A stretch of DNA of 64,000 nt from AWTP1-13 sp050248715. GTDB taxonomy: Bacteria > Pseudomonadota > Alphaproteobacteria > Rhizobiales > Hyphomicrobiaceae. The position numbers and the translations under genes are program-made. The stretch lies in NCBI GenBank assembly GCA_050248715.1, contig JBFWRV010000006.1, positions 1 through 64,000 on the forward strand, read 5' to 3'. The notes below the pieces were generated by a model, which was given only the letters and a program-made list of their open reading frames with translations, made no database searches and was not told the DNA's origin. Of the stretch, positions 25,145 to 33,453 are shown piece by piece; the first letter of the stretch is position 1; each line of letters begins with the position of its first letter.

Positions 25145-26428
25145 ATGGCAATTTCGAATGCCAGCCGACGTGTGGTTGTGACCGGCACGGGTGCGGTTTC
25201 ATCGATCGGTCACAGCGTTGTGGATTTGTGGTCGGCCATGAAGCAGGGCCGGTCGGGCGTCGCCCCGATCGAGCGCTTCTTCCAGAACGATCCCCATTTT
25301 CTGACGCCCGAGCAAATCCCGAACTTCGAGCTCGGGATCATGGTCGCTGCACAAGTGAAAGGCTTCGAGCACCGTGCACGGCTCAGGCACTTCAAGCGCG
25401 ACAAGATCATCCTGTTCGCCGACCGCTATAGCCTGTTCGCCGCCGCCGCGGCCGACGAGGCGTTGAAGCAGTCCGGCCTCGAGGTGCCGGTCCGCGCGCC
25501 TCAGCGCGGAGCCTGCATCATCGGCTCGGCGGAGGCCGGCATCACCAACCTGGAGATCGCCTACCGCCACATCTTCGAGCTGAAGCAGGTCTCCTCCCAT
25601 CCCCTGACGCTGGTGCGGTTCATCGGCTCGTCGGCTGCCGCCCACCTCGGCATCGAGTTCGGCATCAAGGGTCCGGTGTTCGGCATCTGCAGCGCCTGCG
25701 CCTCGGGTGCGCATGCGATCAGCATGGGACGCGACCTCATCCGCAGCGGGCTCGTCGACGTGGCTGTCGTGGGCGGTTCCGAGGCGCCGCACACCTACGG
25801 CACCATGCAGATCTGGGAGGCGACGAAGCTGCTGTCGCCCGACGGCATTTTCCCGTTCGCAAAGAAGCGCAACGGCACGGTGCTGGCGGAGGGCGCGGGC
25901 GTGCTCGTGCTGGAGTCGATCGAACACGCCGCGGCGCGGGGTGCCAAGGTCCTGGCCGAGCTGTGCGGCGTCGGCGCGACCCTGGATGGCGTCGACATCG
26001 TCCACGCCGGCCCCGATGGCGCCGCCGAGGCCATGCGCCGCGCGCTCGACGACGCGCAGCTGGCGCCTGGCGACATCGGCTACGTCAGCGCCCACGGCAT
26101 GGCCACGGTCGAGGCGGACCGAAACGAGACGGTGGCGATCAAGTCGGCGTTCGGTGCGCATGCGCGCACGCTCGCCACATCCGCCACCAAGTCCATGTAC
26201 GGAAACCCGCTGGGAGCGAGCGGGGCCATCGGCGCTATCACCTGCATCAAGGCCATGGAGGAGGGCTGGATGCCGCCGACGCTGGGCCTCGACGAGCCGG
26301 ATCCCGAGTGCGACCTCGACTACGTCGCCAACGTCGGGCGCGCAAAAAAACTCACCTACACGATGGCCAACGCTTTCGCCTTGACCGGTCTCAACGTGTC
26401 GCTCGTGTTCGGCCCGCCGCCGGCATGA
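25145..26428 (+). CDS. beta-ketoacyl synthase with a Cys-His-Asn active site
   Basis: Thiolase-fold condensing enzyme of the KAS I/II (FabF-like) type, 427 residues. Normal members use Cys-His-His. Here the nucleophile is Cys185 (SACASG) and the first His is His317 (SAHGMAT). The second His position, in the motif normally TKSMTGH, reads TKSMYGNPLGASG, with Asn354 and the Lys349 kept. Such a Cys-His-Asn set is normal in KAS III (FabH), not in this family. The enzyme could still condense, or be a decarboxylase-like partner. It is transcribed alone after a 524-bp gap, so it is probably not the housekeeping FabF. Confidence 0.88.
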   Translation: MAISNASRRVVVTGTGAVSSIGHSVVDLWSAMKQGRSGVAPIERFFQNDPHFLTPEQIPNFELGIMVAAQVKGFEHRARLRHFKRDKIILFADRYSLFAAAAADEALKQSGLEVPVRAPQRGACIIGSAEAGITNLEIAYRHIFELKQVSSHPLTLVRFIGSSAAAHLGIEFGIKGPVFGICSACASGAHAISMGRDLIRSGLVDVAVVGGSEAPHTYGTMQIWEATKLLSPDGIFPFAKKRNGTVLAEGAGVLVLESIEHAAARGAKVLAELCGVGATLDGVDIVHAGPDGAAEAMRRALDDAQLAPGDIGYVSAHGMATVEADRNETVAIKSAFGAHARTLATSATKSMYGNPLGASGAIGAITCIKAMEEGWMPPTLGLDEPDPECDLDYVANVGRAKKLTYTMANAFALTGLNVSLVFGPPPA

Positions 26429-26456
26429 CGCCGTGGCGCTTGCAACGACCTGCCCA

Positions 26457-27338
26457 TCAGCTTCCCGCGATCGGTGTGTAGCTGAAGCCCGCACCGGCGC
26501 GCTCGATGGTGCCGCTGCAGGGCGTGGCGAAGTGGTGCGGCATGACGATGCTGCCCGTGCCGGCGTGCTTCTCGATGAGGGCGCGCCGCGTCGGCCGCGA
26601 GGCGTCCATGTCGACATCGGCGCGCGATGAGAGATCGGGGAACAGCAACTGGATGGGATGGTGCACGACGTCGCCGATGAAGACGCCCCGCTTGCCGCCC
26701 GCGGCCACGTTGATCACCACGTGGCCCGGAGTGTGGCCGGGGCAGGGCTCGAGCGAGATGCCCTTCGCGAGCTCGAAATCGTCCGCCACCAGCACGGCCT
26801 TCTCGGCGCGCATGATCGGCAGGACGCTATCCTCGAACGCCATGGCGTGGATGTTGTCGGGGGTTGCACCATCCTTGGCGTAGATGGCGTCCCAGTGATC
26901 GTACTCGCGCTTGGCCATGATGTAGCGGGCGTTGGGGAAGGTGGGAACCCATTGCCCGTCCACGCGCTGGGTGTTCCAGCCGACGTGATCCCAGTGCAGA
27001 TGTGTGCACATGACGTGCGTCACCTGCTCGGGCTTGACGCCGAGTGCGGCGAGGCCGGCGAGGTAATCGCGTTTTCCCTGGTCGAACTGCGGGCGACCGG
27101 GCCGCGATTTATTGCAGCAGGTGTCGACGACGATCGTGTGCCGCCCCGTCCGCAGCACGAAGGAATGGAAGCTCATGAGGATGCGGCCGTCGTCGCTTAT
27201 GCGGCCGGGCAGCTTGCGGCGCGCCTCCTCGACCATCTCCTGCGTTGCGGCCGGGAAGAATTCCGTCGCCGGGAAAGCGGGGAACTCCAGTTCGGCTACG
27301 CGGCCCACGGAGTAGTCGCCGATTGCGAGCGTGTGCAT
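26457..27338 (-). CDS. metallo-beta-lactamase-fold hydrolase
   Basis: MBL-fold metal-dependent hydrolase, 293 residues, cytoplasmic. The signature CTHLHWDHVGW (HxHxDH) lies near residue 112, a downstream His in PGHTPGHVVINV near 204, and an Asp in GVFIGDVVHH near 222. The family cleaves lactones, thioesters or phosphodiesters; quorum-quenching lactonases share this layout, but nothing fixes the substrate. ATG 27338 has AGGAG 7 nt upstream. The DapA-family gene starts upstream on the same strand and ends 9 bp before it, so the two form an operon. Confidence 0.85.
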   Translation of the reverse strand: MHTLAIGDYSVGRVAELEFPAFPATEFFPAATQEMVEEARRKLPGRISDDGRILMSFHSFVLRTGRHTIVVDTCCNKSRPGRPQFDQGKRDYLAGLAALGVKPEQVTHVMCTHLHWDHVGWNTQRVDGQWVPTFPNARYIMAKREYDHWDAIYAKDGATPDNIHAMAFEDSVLPIMRAEKAVLVADDFELAKGISLEPCPGHTPGHVVINVAAGGKRGVFIGDVVHHPIQLLFPDLSSRADVDMDASRPTRRALIEKHAGTGSIVMPHHFATPCSGTIERAGAGFSYTPIAGS

Positions 27339-27347
27339 GGTGGTCTC

Positions 27348-28277
27348 CTAGGCTGGGGCCTCGGCCCTCGATCTGGCTGGCGCGAGGTCGGTGGATTTCA
27401 GATAGGTGCGAAGGTCGTCGATCTCGGCGGCTGTCAGGCCCTGGAAGGGCGGATGGATGCCCCCGACCGGCCGGCCGAGGATCTGCATCGCCGCCTTCAT
27501 CGTGGGGGTGAGGCCGCGATGCATCCACTTGGCCGGGAACAGGGCGAACTGCAGCTGTAGCCGCGCGGCCTCGGTGGCGTCGCCAGCCAGGAACGCCTTG
27601 ACGATCCTGGCAGCAAGCTCGGCTGCGGGCGGCGGCATGGTGGCGCCTGAACCCCCGAGCTCCAGCGTCGCGAGCAACATCTGCATGGTCGTGAAGTAGC
27701 GGGCGTGGCCGGCACGGTCGACCTCGACGATGAGGCGGGAGACACGGGAAAGATCGCGCGAGCTCTCCTTGATGTAGTGCACGCGGTCGAGCTTGGAGAG
27801 CTCGATGGTGGCGGCCACCGACACGTCCGCGCCGGGGCCCGGATTGAGGTAGAGGACGAGCGGCAGGCGCGTTTCCCGTGCCACCGCCTCGAAGTAGGCG
27901 ACGAGGTCGCGGTCGCTCGGCGCGCCCCCGAAGGGTCGCAGCGGTGCCAGGAGCTGCACGGCCGCGGCACCCAGGCCCTCCGCGTAATGGGCAAGTTCGA
28001 TCGCCGTCTTGAAGGAGGCGTGCGATATCCCGACGGCGACGGGCACGCGACCTTTCACAAATTCCATGGTGCGCGCGATGAGGCGCTTGCGCTCCTCGAA
28101 GGACAGGAAGTGGTATTCCTGCGCCTCCACGCCTGCGGCCACGATCATGGCGGGGGTGCAAGCGGTGACAATGTAGTCGATCTGCCGTTCGAGCGCGCGC
28201 TCGTCGATGCCGAGGTCGGCCGTGAAGGGGGTCAGCGGCGGCACGAGCAGACCAGGCAGGCTCATTGGCAGATTCAT
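27348..28277 (-). CDS. DapA-family (dihydrodipicolinate synthase-like) lyase
   Basis: Class I pyruvate-dependent aldolase superfamily protein, 309 residues. The Schiff-base lysine is in HYIKESS near residue 164. The usual YNxP motif of true DapA reads YLNPGPG, so a different 2-keto acid is likely. The N-terminal LLVPPLTPF and EYHFLSFEERKRLI match the superfamily. Start ATG 28277 (MNLPMSLPG) is chosen because the family begins close to it; ATG 28265 is an alternative. It is first in an operon with the MBL-fold hydrolase and divergent from the TAXI receptor. Confidence 0.85.
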   Translation of the reverse strand: MNLPMSLPGLLVPPLTPFTADLGIDERALERQIDYIVTACTPAMIVAAGVEAQEYHFLSFEERKRLIARTMEFVKGRVPVAVGISHASFKTAIELAHYAEGLGAAAVQLLAPLRPFGGAPSDRDLVAYFEAVARETRLPLVLYLNPGPGADVSVAATIELSKLDRVHYIKESSRDLSRVSRLIVEVDRAGHARYFTTMQMLLATLELGGSGATMPPPAAELAARIVKAFLAGDATEAARLQLQFALFPAKWMHRGLTPTMKAAMQILGRPVGGIHPPFQGLTAAEIDDLRTYLKSTDLAPARSRAEAPA

Positions 28278-28444
28278 GGGGGTGTCTGTCCTCGCCGAAG
28301 CCGGGGCGCGGGAAAGTTGGCCACAAGGGCAGGCTAGCACGGCTGTTCGGCTCGGCCATGCAATTGTCGCGATCGATCGGCGAGGGTTGACCCGGTTCCT
28401 GCCCGCGGCGATACGAACCCCAGGCACTCGAAACGGTGAGAGCG

Positions 28445-29788
28445 ATGCGATCCAGATTTGCTGCCTTCCAGCCGCGCGACATTCTCCTGGTGGCGGTGCC
28501 GCTGCTTGCACTCGTCGCAGGGGCCGCGTGGATTGCTCTCTGGTTTGGCGACCCGGCGCCGCCGCAGCCCTTCGTACTGAGCTCGGCCAGCGCGGGCAGT
28601 CCGTATCATCGTTACGCCGAGCGCTACAAGTCCGTGTTCAAGCACCACGGCGTGAAGCTCGAGGTGCGCGAGTCGACCGGCTCGGTCGCCAACCTTGGGG
28701 CGCTCGCCGATCCTTCCTCCGGCGTACAGGCCGCCTTCGTTCAGGGTGGCCTCGCCTCGGCGAAAGTCCGGCCCGACCTGTTGTCGGTTGGCCGCGTGAC
28801 CTATGAGCCACTGTGGGTGTTTCAGCGCGACGGGCTGAATGCCGAACGGCTCGCCGACCTCAAGGGCAAGCGCATCCTCGTCGGGCCTGCCGGCGGCGGC
28901 ACCAACCTGCTCGCGCTGCGGCTGCTGGCGGCGAACGGCGTCAATGCCGAGACGGCGACCCTAATCAACAGCGAGCTTCCGGCGTACGTGGATCTCCTCG
29001 CCAAGGGCGAGGCGGATGCGGGCTTTCTCGTGCTGGCAGCGGAGGCGCAGACGATCCAGCGGCTGCTGCGGAGCCCCACCGTCAGGCCGCTGAGCTTCGA
29101 CCAGGCCGAGGCCTACATCCAGCGCTTTCCCTTCCTGTCGAAGCTGGTCCTGCGAAAGGGTGTGGTCGATTTTGCCGCCAACATTCCAGCGAGCGATATC
29201 ACGCTCGTCGCCACCACCGCTGCCGTCCTCGTTCGCCGCGATGCGCATCAGGCCCTCGTCAACCTGTTGACGCAGGCTGTGGTCGAGGTGCATGGCCAGC
29301 CGGCGCTGGAGGACAGCGGCGAAGCGAGGCTGTTCCAGCGCGTCGGCGAGTTTCCGATCTCGAGCGATCCTGAGTTCTCGATCTCGGAGGACGCCAAGCG
29401 GGTGTACCGTTCCGGCGCGCCGTTCCTGCAGCGCTACGTGCCCTTCTGGGTGGCGACCATGGTTGATCGCCTGTTCGTTTCGCTCGTCGTGCTCATACCG
29501 CTGCTGATCCCTCTCGGGCGGCTTGCTCCCAAGCTCTACAACTGGCGCATGCGCCGCCGCATCGTGCGCTGGTATGTGCAGCTGAAGGCGCTAGAGGCGG
29601 GGGACCGGACGCAGCTCTCGCGGCAGGAGCTGGCCGCGCGCATCGACGAGCTCGACCGCATAGAGGCCACCGTCGACAACATCGAGGTGCCGCTCGGCTT
29701 TGCCAACCAGCTCTACGATCTGCGCCAGCACATCGAAGTGGTGCGGCGGCGCTTGACCGCCGGCCCTGCGAACGCCCCGGCCGATTGA
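28445..29788 (+). CDS. TAXI-family TRAP solute receptor with two membrane segments
   Basis: Periplasmic receptor domain of the TAXI type of TRAP transporters, 447 residues. The N-terminus has an uncleaved-looking hydrophobic segment (residues 13-36, ILLVAVPLLALVAGAAWIAL). The TAXI core reads SSASAGSPYHRYAERYK, VGPAGGGTNLLALRLL and FVLSS. A second membrane segment follows near 342-362 (LFVSLVVLIPLLIPLG). The last 80 residues, probably cytoplasmic, are charged and helical. No fused permease is beside it; the nearest TRAP permease, on the opposite strand, belongs to the DctP type. A sensor or accessory role is possible. Start ATG 28445 or GTG 28436. Confidence 0.85.
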   Translation: MRSRFAAFQPRDILLVAVPLLALVAGAAWIALWFGDPAPPQPFVLSSASAGSPYHRYAERYKSVFKHHGVKLEVRESTGSVANLGALADPSSGVQAAFVQGGLASAKVRPDLLSVGRVTYEPLWVFQRDGLNAERLADLKGKRILVGPAGGGTNLLALRLLAANGVNAETATLINSELPAYVDLLAKGEADAGFLVLAAEAQTIQRLLRSPTVRPLSFDQAEAYIQRFPFLSKLVLRKGVVDFAANIPASDITLVATTAAVLVRRDAHQALVNLLTQAVVEVHGQPALEDSGEARLFQRVGEFPISSDPEFSISEDAKRVYRSGAPFLQRYVPFWVATMVDRLFVSLVVLIPLLIPLGRLAPKLYNWRMRRRIVRWYVQLKALEAGDRTQLSRQELAARIDELDRIEATVDNIEVPLGFANQLYDLRQHIEVVRRRLTAGPANAPAD

Positions 29789-29888
29789 GGGGCATATCCG
29801 GCACAGCAGGCGACGGGTGAGCTACCCGGTTGGATGGACGGGTGAGACAATCGGTGCCCAGGGCCCTGTTTGCGACCGCGACCAACGG

Positions 29889-29924
29889 ATGCCGGAGATT
29901 TCGCTGACGCGAAATCTCCGGCAT
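29889..29924. terminator. perfect hairpin between convergent genes
   Basis: Arms ATGCCGGAGATTTCGC (29889-29904) and GCGAAATCTCCGGCAT (29909-29924) are perfectly complementary over 16 bp with a 4-nt loop. It lies between the TAXI gene (+) and dctM (-), which converge. It could end both transcripts, but there is no T-run, and related ATGCCGG/GAAATTTC pieces occur in family A repeats, so it may be a repeat remnant. Confidence 0.55.
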
Positions 29925-29954
29925 GACAGTGAGCGGAGCTGACCGGAAGATGCT

Positions 29955-31382
29955 CTAGTTCTTCTTCGGCGCGCCGTACTCGTCCTCGTAGAGGTCCTGG
30001 GAGCGCTTCTTCTGCTCTTCGATGATCCTCTTGTGCTCCTCGGGGATCGCCTGCGAGCGGGCAGCTTCCTGCAGGGTCTGCGGAAACCAGAGCGCGATCT
30101 GCGGAAACGCGAAGATCAGACTGATGCAGATGACCTGCAGGATCATGAACTGGAACATGCCGCCATAGATCGTCGTCAGGCTCCATTCCTTGACCACTTG
30201 TTTGAGATAGTAGGCCGACATCGCCACCGGCGGGGAAAGGAAGGCGGTCTGCAGCGTCACCGCGGTGATGGCGCCGAACCAGATGAGGTCGACCTTCAGC
30301 GCCACCACCACCGGATAGAAGATCGGCAGGAACACCAGGATGATCGCCGGCCACTCGAACGGCCATCCCAGCAGGAAAATGAGGATCAGGACCAGGACGA
30401 GCATCAGCGTGGGTGGCAGCTCGAAGGACAGCAAGGTGTTGGTGATCCAGTTGGCCGTCCCGAGCCGGGCGAATACGGCGCCGAAGATGTTGGAGGTCAC
30501 GGCCAGCAGCAGCACCATGCTGGAGGTGGCCATGGTGGAGTTGAGCGCGCGCTGCAGTCCGGCCCATGTCAGCTTGCGATAGGCGAGGGCGAGCACCAGA
30601 GCGCCGGCGCTGCCGATGCCGGCGGCCTCCGTCGGCGTGGCGAGGCCGGCCAGAATGGAGCCGAGCGTTGCAGCAATGAGGCCGAGCAGCGGCACGACGC
30701 CGAGCAGCACTTCGCGGATCATGACGCCGACGGAATGCACGCGCTCCTCGGTCGGCACCGGCGGCCCGAGCGCCGGGTTCAGCATGCTGCGGCCCATCAA
30801 GTAGACTACGTAGATGCCGGCGAGCAGGAAGCCCGGCCCGAACGCCGCCGCATAGAGGTCGGCGACGGACACGCCGAGCACGGGCCCCATGACGATCAGC
30901 ATGACCGAAGGCGGGATGAGGATGCCGAGCGTGCCGCCGGCGGTGATGGTGCCGGCCGACAGCTTGGCATCGTAGCCCGACTTGACCATGATCGGCGAAG
31001 CCATGATGCCGAGCACGGTGACGGCCGCGCCGACGATGCCCGTGGCCATGGCGAACACGGCGGCGGTGAGGATGACGACCAGGAAGAGGGCGCCGCGGAC
31101 CGGCGCCAGCAGCATCCTGAAGGCGATGAACAGCCGTTCCATCAGGCCGGCCTGCTCGGTGATGAAGCCCATGAAGATGAAGAGCGGCACCGCGGCCAGC
31201 ACTTCCTCCTTCATCATCCCGATCGTCTGGAAGTAGGCGAGGTCGAAGACCGTATGGCCCATGCCGACGTAGCCGAAGGTGAAGGCCAGGAAGAGAAGCG
31301 TGAAGGAGATCGGCACGCCGATGAAGATGGCTCCCAGCAGCACCAGGAGCATGATCAGGCCGATGAGGGCGTCCGCGGTCAT
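29955..31382 (-). CDS. dctM: TRAP transporter large permease, DctM subunit
   Basis: Polytopic inner-membrane subunit that forms the transport path of a DctPQM TRAP system, 475 residues with about 12 hydrophobic segments. Family sequence includes GTLGILIPPSVMLIVMG near residue 150 and TPTEAAGIGSAGAL near 250. A C-terminal charged tail of about 40 residues (IPEEHKRIIEEQKKRSQD) is longer than usual and presumably cytoplasmic. Its ATG overlaps the dctQ stop by 4 bp (ATGA), giving translational coupling. Substrate is set by the DctP protein. Confidence 0.95.
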   Translation of the reverse strand: MTADALIGLIMLLVLLGAIFIGVPISFTLLFLAFTFGYVGMGHTVFDLAYFQTIGMMKEEVLAAVPLFIFMGFITEQAGLMERLFIAFRMLLAPVRGALFLVVILTAAVFAMATGIVGAAVTVLGIMASPIMVKSGYDAKLSAGTITAGGTLGILIPPSVMLIVMGPVLGVSVADLYAAAFGPGFLLAGIYVVYLMGRSMLNPALGPPVPTEERVHSVGVMIREVLLGVVPLLGLIAATLGSILAGLATPTEAAGIGSAGALVLALAYRKLTWAGLQRALNSTMATSSMVLLLAVTSNIFGAVFARLGTANWITNTLLSFELPPTLMLVLVLILIFLLGWPFEWPAIILVFLPIFYPVVVALKVDLIWFGAITAVTLQTAFLSPPVAMSAYYLKQVVKEWSLTTIYGGMFQFMILQVICISLIFAFPQIALWFPQTLQEAARSQAIPEEHKRIIEEQKKRSQDLYEDEYGAPKKN

Positions 31383-31930
31383 ACTTCGACTTTCTCTTTA
31401 TGCTCGAGCTCGATGCCGGTGCGGGCCATGTAGAAGCTCTTCAGAAACTCGGAGCAGCCTTGGATCATCAGAAGGACGCACGCAATGGGCACGCTGTATT
31501 TGAAGGGCCACAGGATCGGACGCCAGGGAGTCTGGTCGGACACCTCGTTGATCCGGAAGGCGTAGTTGGCCTCGGTCAGGCTCACGATGAACAGCGCGGT
31601 GAAGGCGGGAAAGAAGAAGAGGACATAGGAGATCGTGTCGATCCAGCCCTTCTTGCGGGTCGAGAACTGCTCCCAGAAAAAGTCGGTGCGGATGTGTGCG
31701 CCCTTGTGCAGGGCATAGCCGGCACCCAGCATGAACAGGGCGCCATAGAGCATGTAGGTCACATCGAAGGACCAGACTGTGGGCGCGTGGAAAAGGTAGC
31801 GCGCGAACACCTCGTAGGCGACGGCGGCGACGAGAGGCACGGAAATCCAGGCGATCACCGAGCCGGTGATATCCGTGAACGTATCGATGGTGCGAATAGT
31901 CGCGAGCAATGCCCGAGACGGCCCCGCCAT
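31379..31930 (-). CDS. dctQ: TRAP transporter small permease, DctQ subunit
   Basis: Small TRAP membrane subunit, 183 residues, with four predicted transmembrane segments (about 20-45, 57-75, 100-125, 145-165). The FDVTYMLYGALFMLGAGYAL stretch is typical of DctQ. A strong Shine-Dalgarno (GGGAGGAA) precedes ATG 31930. The dctP gene lies 207 bp upstream, separated by a perfect hairpin (32098-32123), which probably lowers dctQM expression relative to dctP. Confidence 0.93.
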   Translation of the reverse strand: MAGPSRALLATIRTIDTFTDITGSVIAWISVPLVAAVAYEVFARYLFHAPTVWSFDVTYMLYGALFMLGAGYALHKGAHIRTDFFWEQFSTRKKGWIDTISYVLFFFPAFTALFIVSLTEANYAFRINEVSDQTPWRPILWPFKYSVPIACVLLMIQGCSEFLKSFYMARTGIELEHKEKVEV

Positions 31931-32097
31931 GACTTCCTCCCTTGTGCTTCAGTCCGGGTTTCGCCCGGTGTTCTTGCAGGTTTTCGAGCCGTGAAGAGCG
32001 AGATTACCGCAGACGACGAGGTTGTGCGTAGCCCCTCTACACAAGCGAGGTGGTCCTATCCGAAGCGGACCTGATAAGGCGGCGAACCCGCGGGACG

Positions 32098-32123
32098 GGG
32101 GCAGCGCCCAACGGCGCTGCCCC
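32098..32123 (-). promoter_or_regulatory. intra-operon hairpin after dctP
   Basis: GGGGCAGCGCC (32098-32108), loop CAAC, GGCGCTGCCCC (32113-32123): a perfect 11-bp stem with a 4-nt loop, 14 bp after the dctP stop. No T-run follows, so it is more likely an mRNA-stabilising or partial-attenuation structure. Such hairpins after binding-protein genes are common where the receptor is needed in excess. Confidence 0.6.
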
Positions 32124-32137
32124 GCTCCAGCTTGGTG

Positions 32138-33244
32138 TCACTTCTTGTCGGGGAAGTAGTGGTTCGCCATGAACGAGTAGGGCGGGAAATACACGCGCTT
32201 ATAGGGAACGACGAGCGCGGCGTAAGCGCGCTGGCTGTCGTGAACCTTCTTGAAGAACGGGTTCTTGGCGCCTTCTGCGGCGGCGAGCTCATCCCACTTC
32301 TTGATGAAGACCTGGAGGATCTCGGGCGGGGTGCGCAGGATCTGCACGCCGTGCTTTTCCTGCATCTCCTTGAGGGCGTCGGCGTTCTGGCGCTGCCATT
32401 TCGCATGCCAGATCACGAACGTCTCGTTGGCGGCCGACTTGATGATCTCCTGCTGCTGCGGGGTGAGCCCCTTCCACACATCGCCGTTGATCAGAATGTC
32501 TCCGACGGTTGTGTTCTCGTGCACGCCCGGTGAGTAGTGATACTTCCACACGTTGTGGAATCCGAGCCGCATGTCCTCCACGCCGCCAACCCACTCGGCG
32601 CAGTCGATCACGCCGCGCTGGGCCGAAGGAATGATCTCACCGCCCGGCATGTTGACGACCGTGAAGCCCAGAGCCTGCCATACCTCGCCGGCCATGCCGG
32701 TCTGGCGGCACTTCATGCCCTTCATGTCCTCGACGGTCTGGATCGGTTTCTTGAACCAGCCGAACGCCTGCGGACCCGAGGGCAGGATCGGGAAGGAGAC
32801 TACGTTGAGCTGCAACTGCTTCTGATAGAACTCCTGCAGCAGATTCCAACCGCCGCCGTAGTACATCCAGCCCATGTAGTCGGTGAAGTCCATGCCGAAC
32901 GTGCCGCCAGGACCGCCGGTAAACAGGATTGCGGTCTTGTCCTTGCCGGTCCAGTAGCCGCCCCAGGCATGGGCGCCGTCGAGCACCTTCTTGTGGGTGG
33001 CGTCCAGAACCTCGAACGCGGGCACGACCTGGCCGGCCGGCATTGCCTCGATCTTCAGGTTGCCGCCCGAGAGCTTCTCGACGCGCTCGGCCCACATCAG
33101 GAAATTCTCGTAGAGCGTGAGCGATGCCGGCCACGTCGCCTGCATCTTCAACGTCTTCTGTTGCGCCTGCGTGCTTGGTGTGGTGGCGACTGCTAGGCCG
33201 AGCCCAAACGCCGCCCAAAGTAAGGGCTTTGCCAGTCTACGCAT
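32138..33244 (-). CDS. dctP: TRAP transporter solute-binding protein, DctP subunit
   Basis: Periplasmic receptor, 368 residues, with signal peptide MRRLAKPLLWAAFGLGLAVA and cleavage after about residue 27 (TQA-QQ). Family signatures: LSGGNLKIEAMPAGQVVPAF near residue 58 and the conserved CAEWVGGVEDMRLGFHNVWK near 205-225, with the ligand Arg region in KCRQTGMAGEVW. The layout, with Trp-rich sequence near GGYWTG, is closest to 2-oxo-acid or related TakP-type receptors, but the ligand is not determined. The Shine-Dalgarno GGGAGGAA precedes ATG 33244. It heads the dctPQM operon. Confidence 0.93.
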   Translation of the reverse strand: MRRLAKPLLWAAFGLGLAVATTPSTQAQQKTLKMQATWPASLTLYENFLMWAERVEKLSGGNLKIEAMPAGQVVPAFEVLDATHKKVLDGAHAWGGYWTGKDKTAILFTGGPGGTFGMDFTDYMGWMYYGGGWNLLQEFYQKQLQLNVVSFPILPSGPQAFGWFKKPIQTVEDMKGMKCRQTGMAGEVWQALGFTVVNMPGGEIIPSAQRGVIDCAEWVGGVEDMRLGFHNVWKYHYSPGVHENTTVGDILINGDVWKGLTPQQQEIIKSAANETFVIWHAKWQRQNADALKEMQEKHGVQILRTPPEILQVFIKKWDELAAAEGAKNPFFKKVHDSQRAYAALVVPYKRVYFPPYSFMANHYFPDKK

Positions 33245-33453
33245 TCAAATTCCTCCCTAAACTCTTGAGGCTCTTTACACCTGCAGCCTAGCAGATGAAT
33301 TCGCCGCATGCCGCACATTTGTTTGCAATAGTGTTGATCGGCGGGTCTGGGATGCGCGGATGGGCGATGGAGCCTTGTGGGACGTTGGGTGCACATTGCC
33401 TCGCTGATCAGCCTGTGCTGATCTTGCTCGAAACATCCTGAGGAGCCCGTGGA

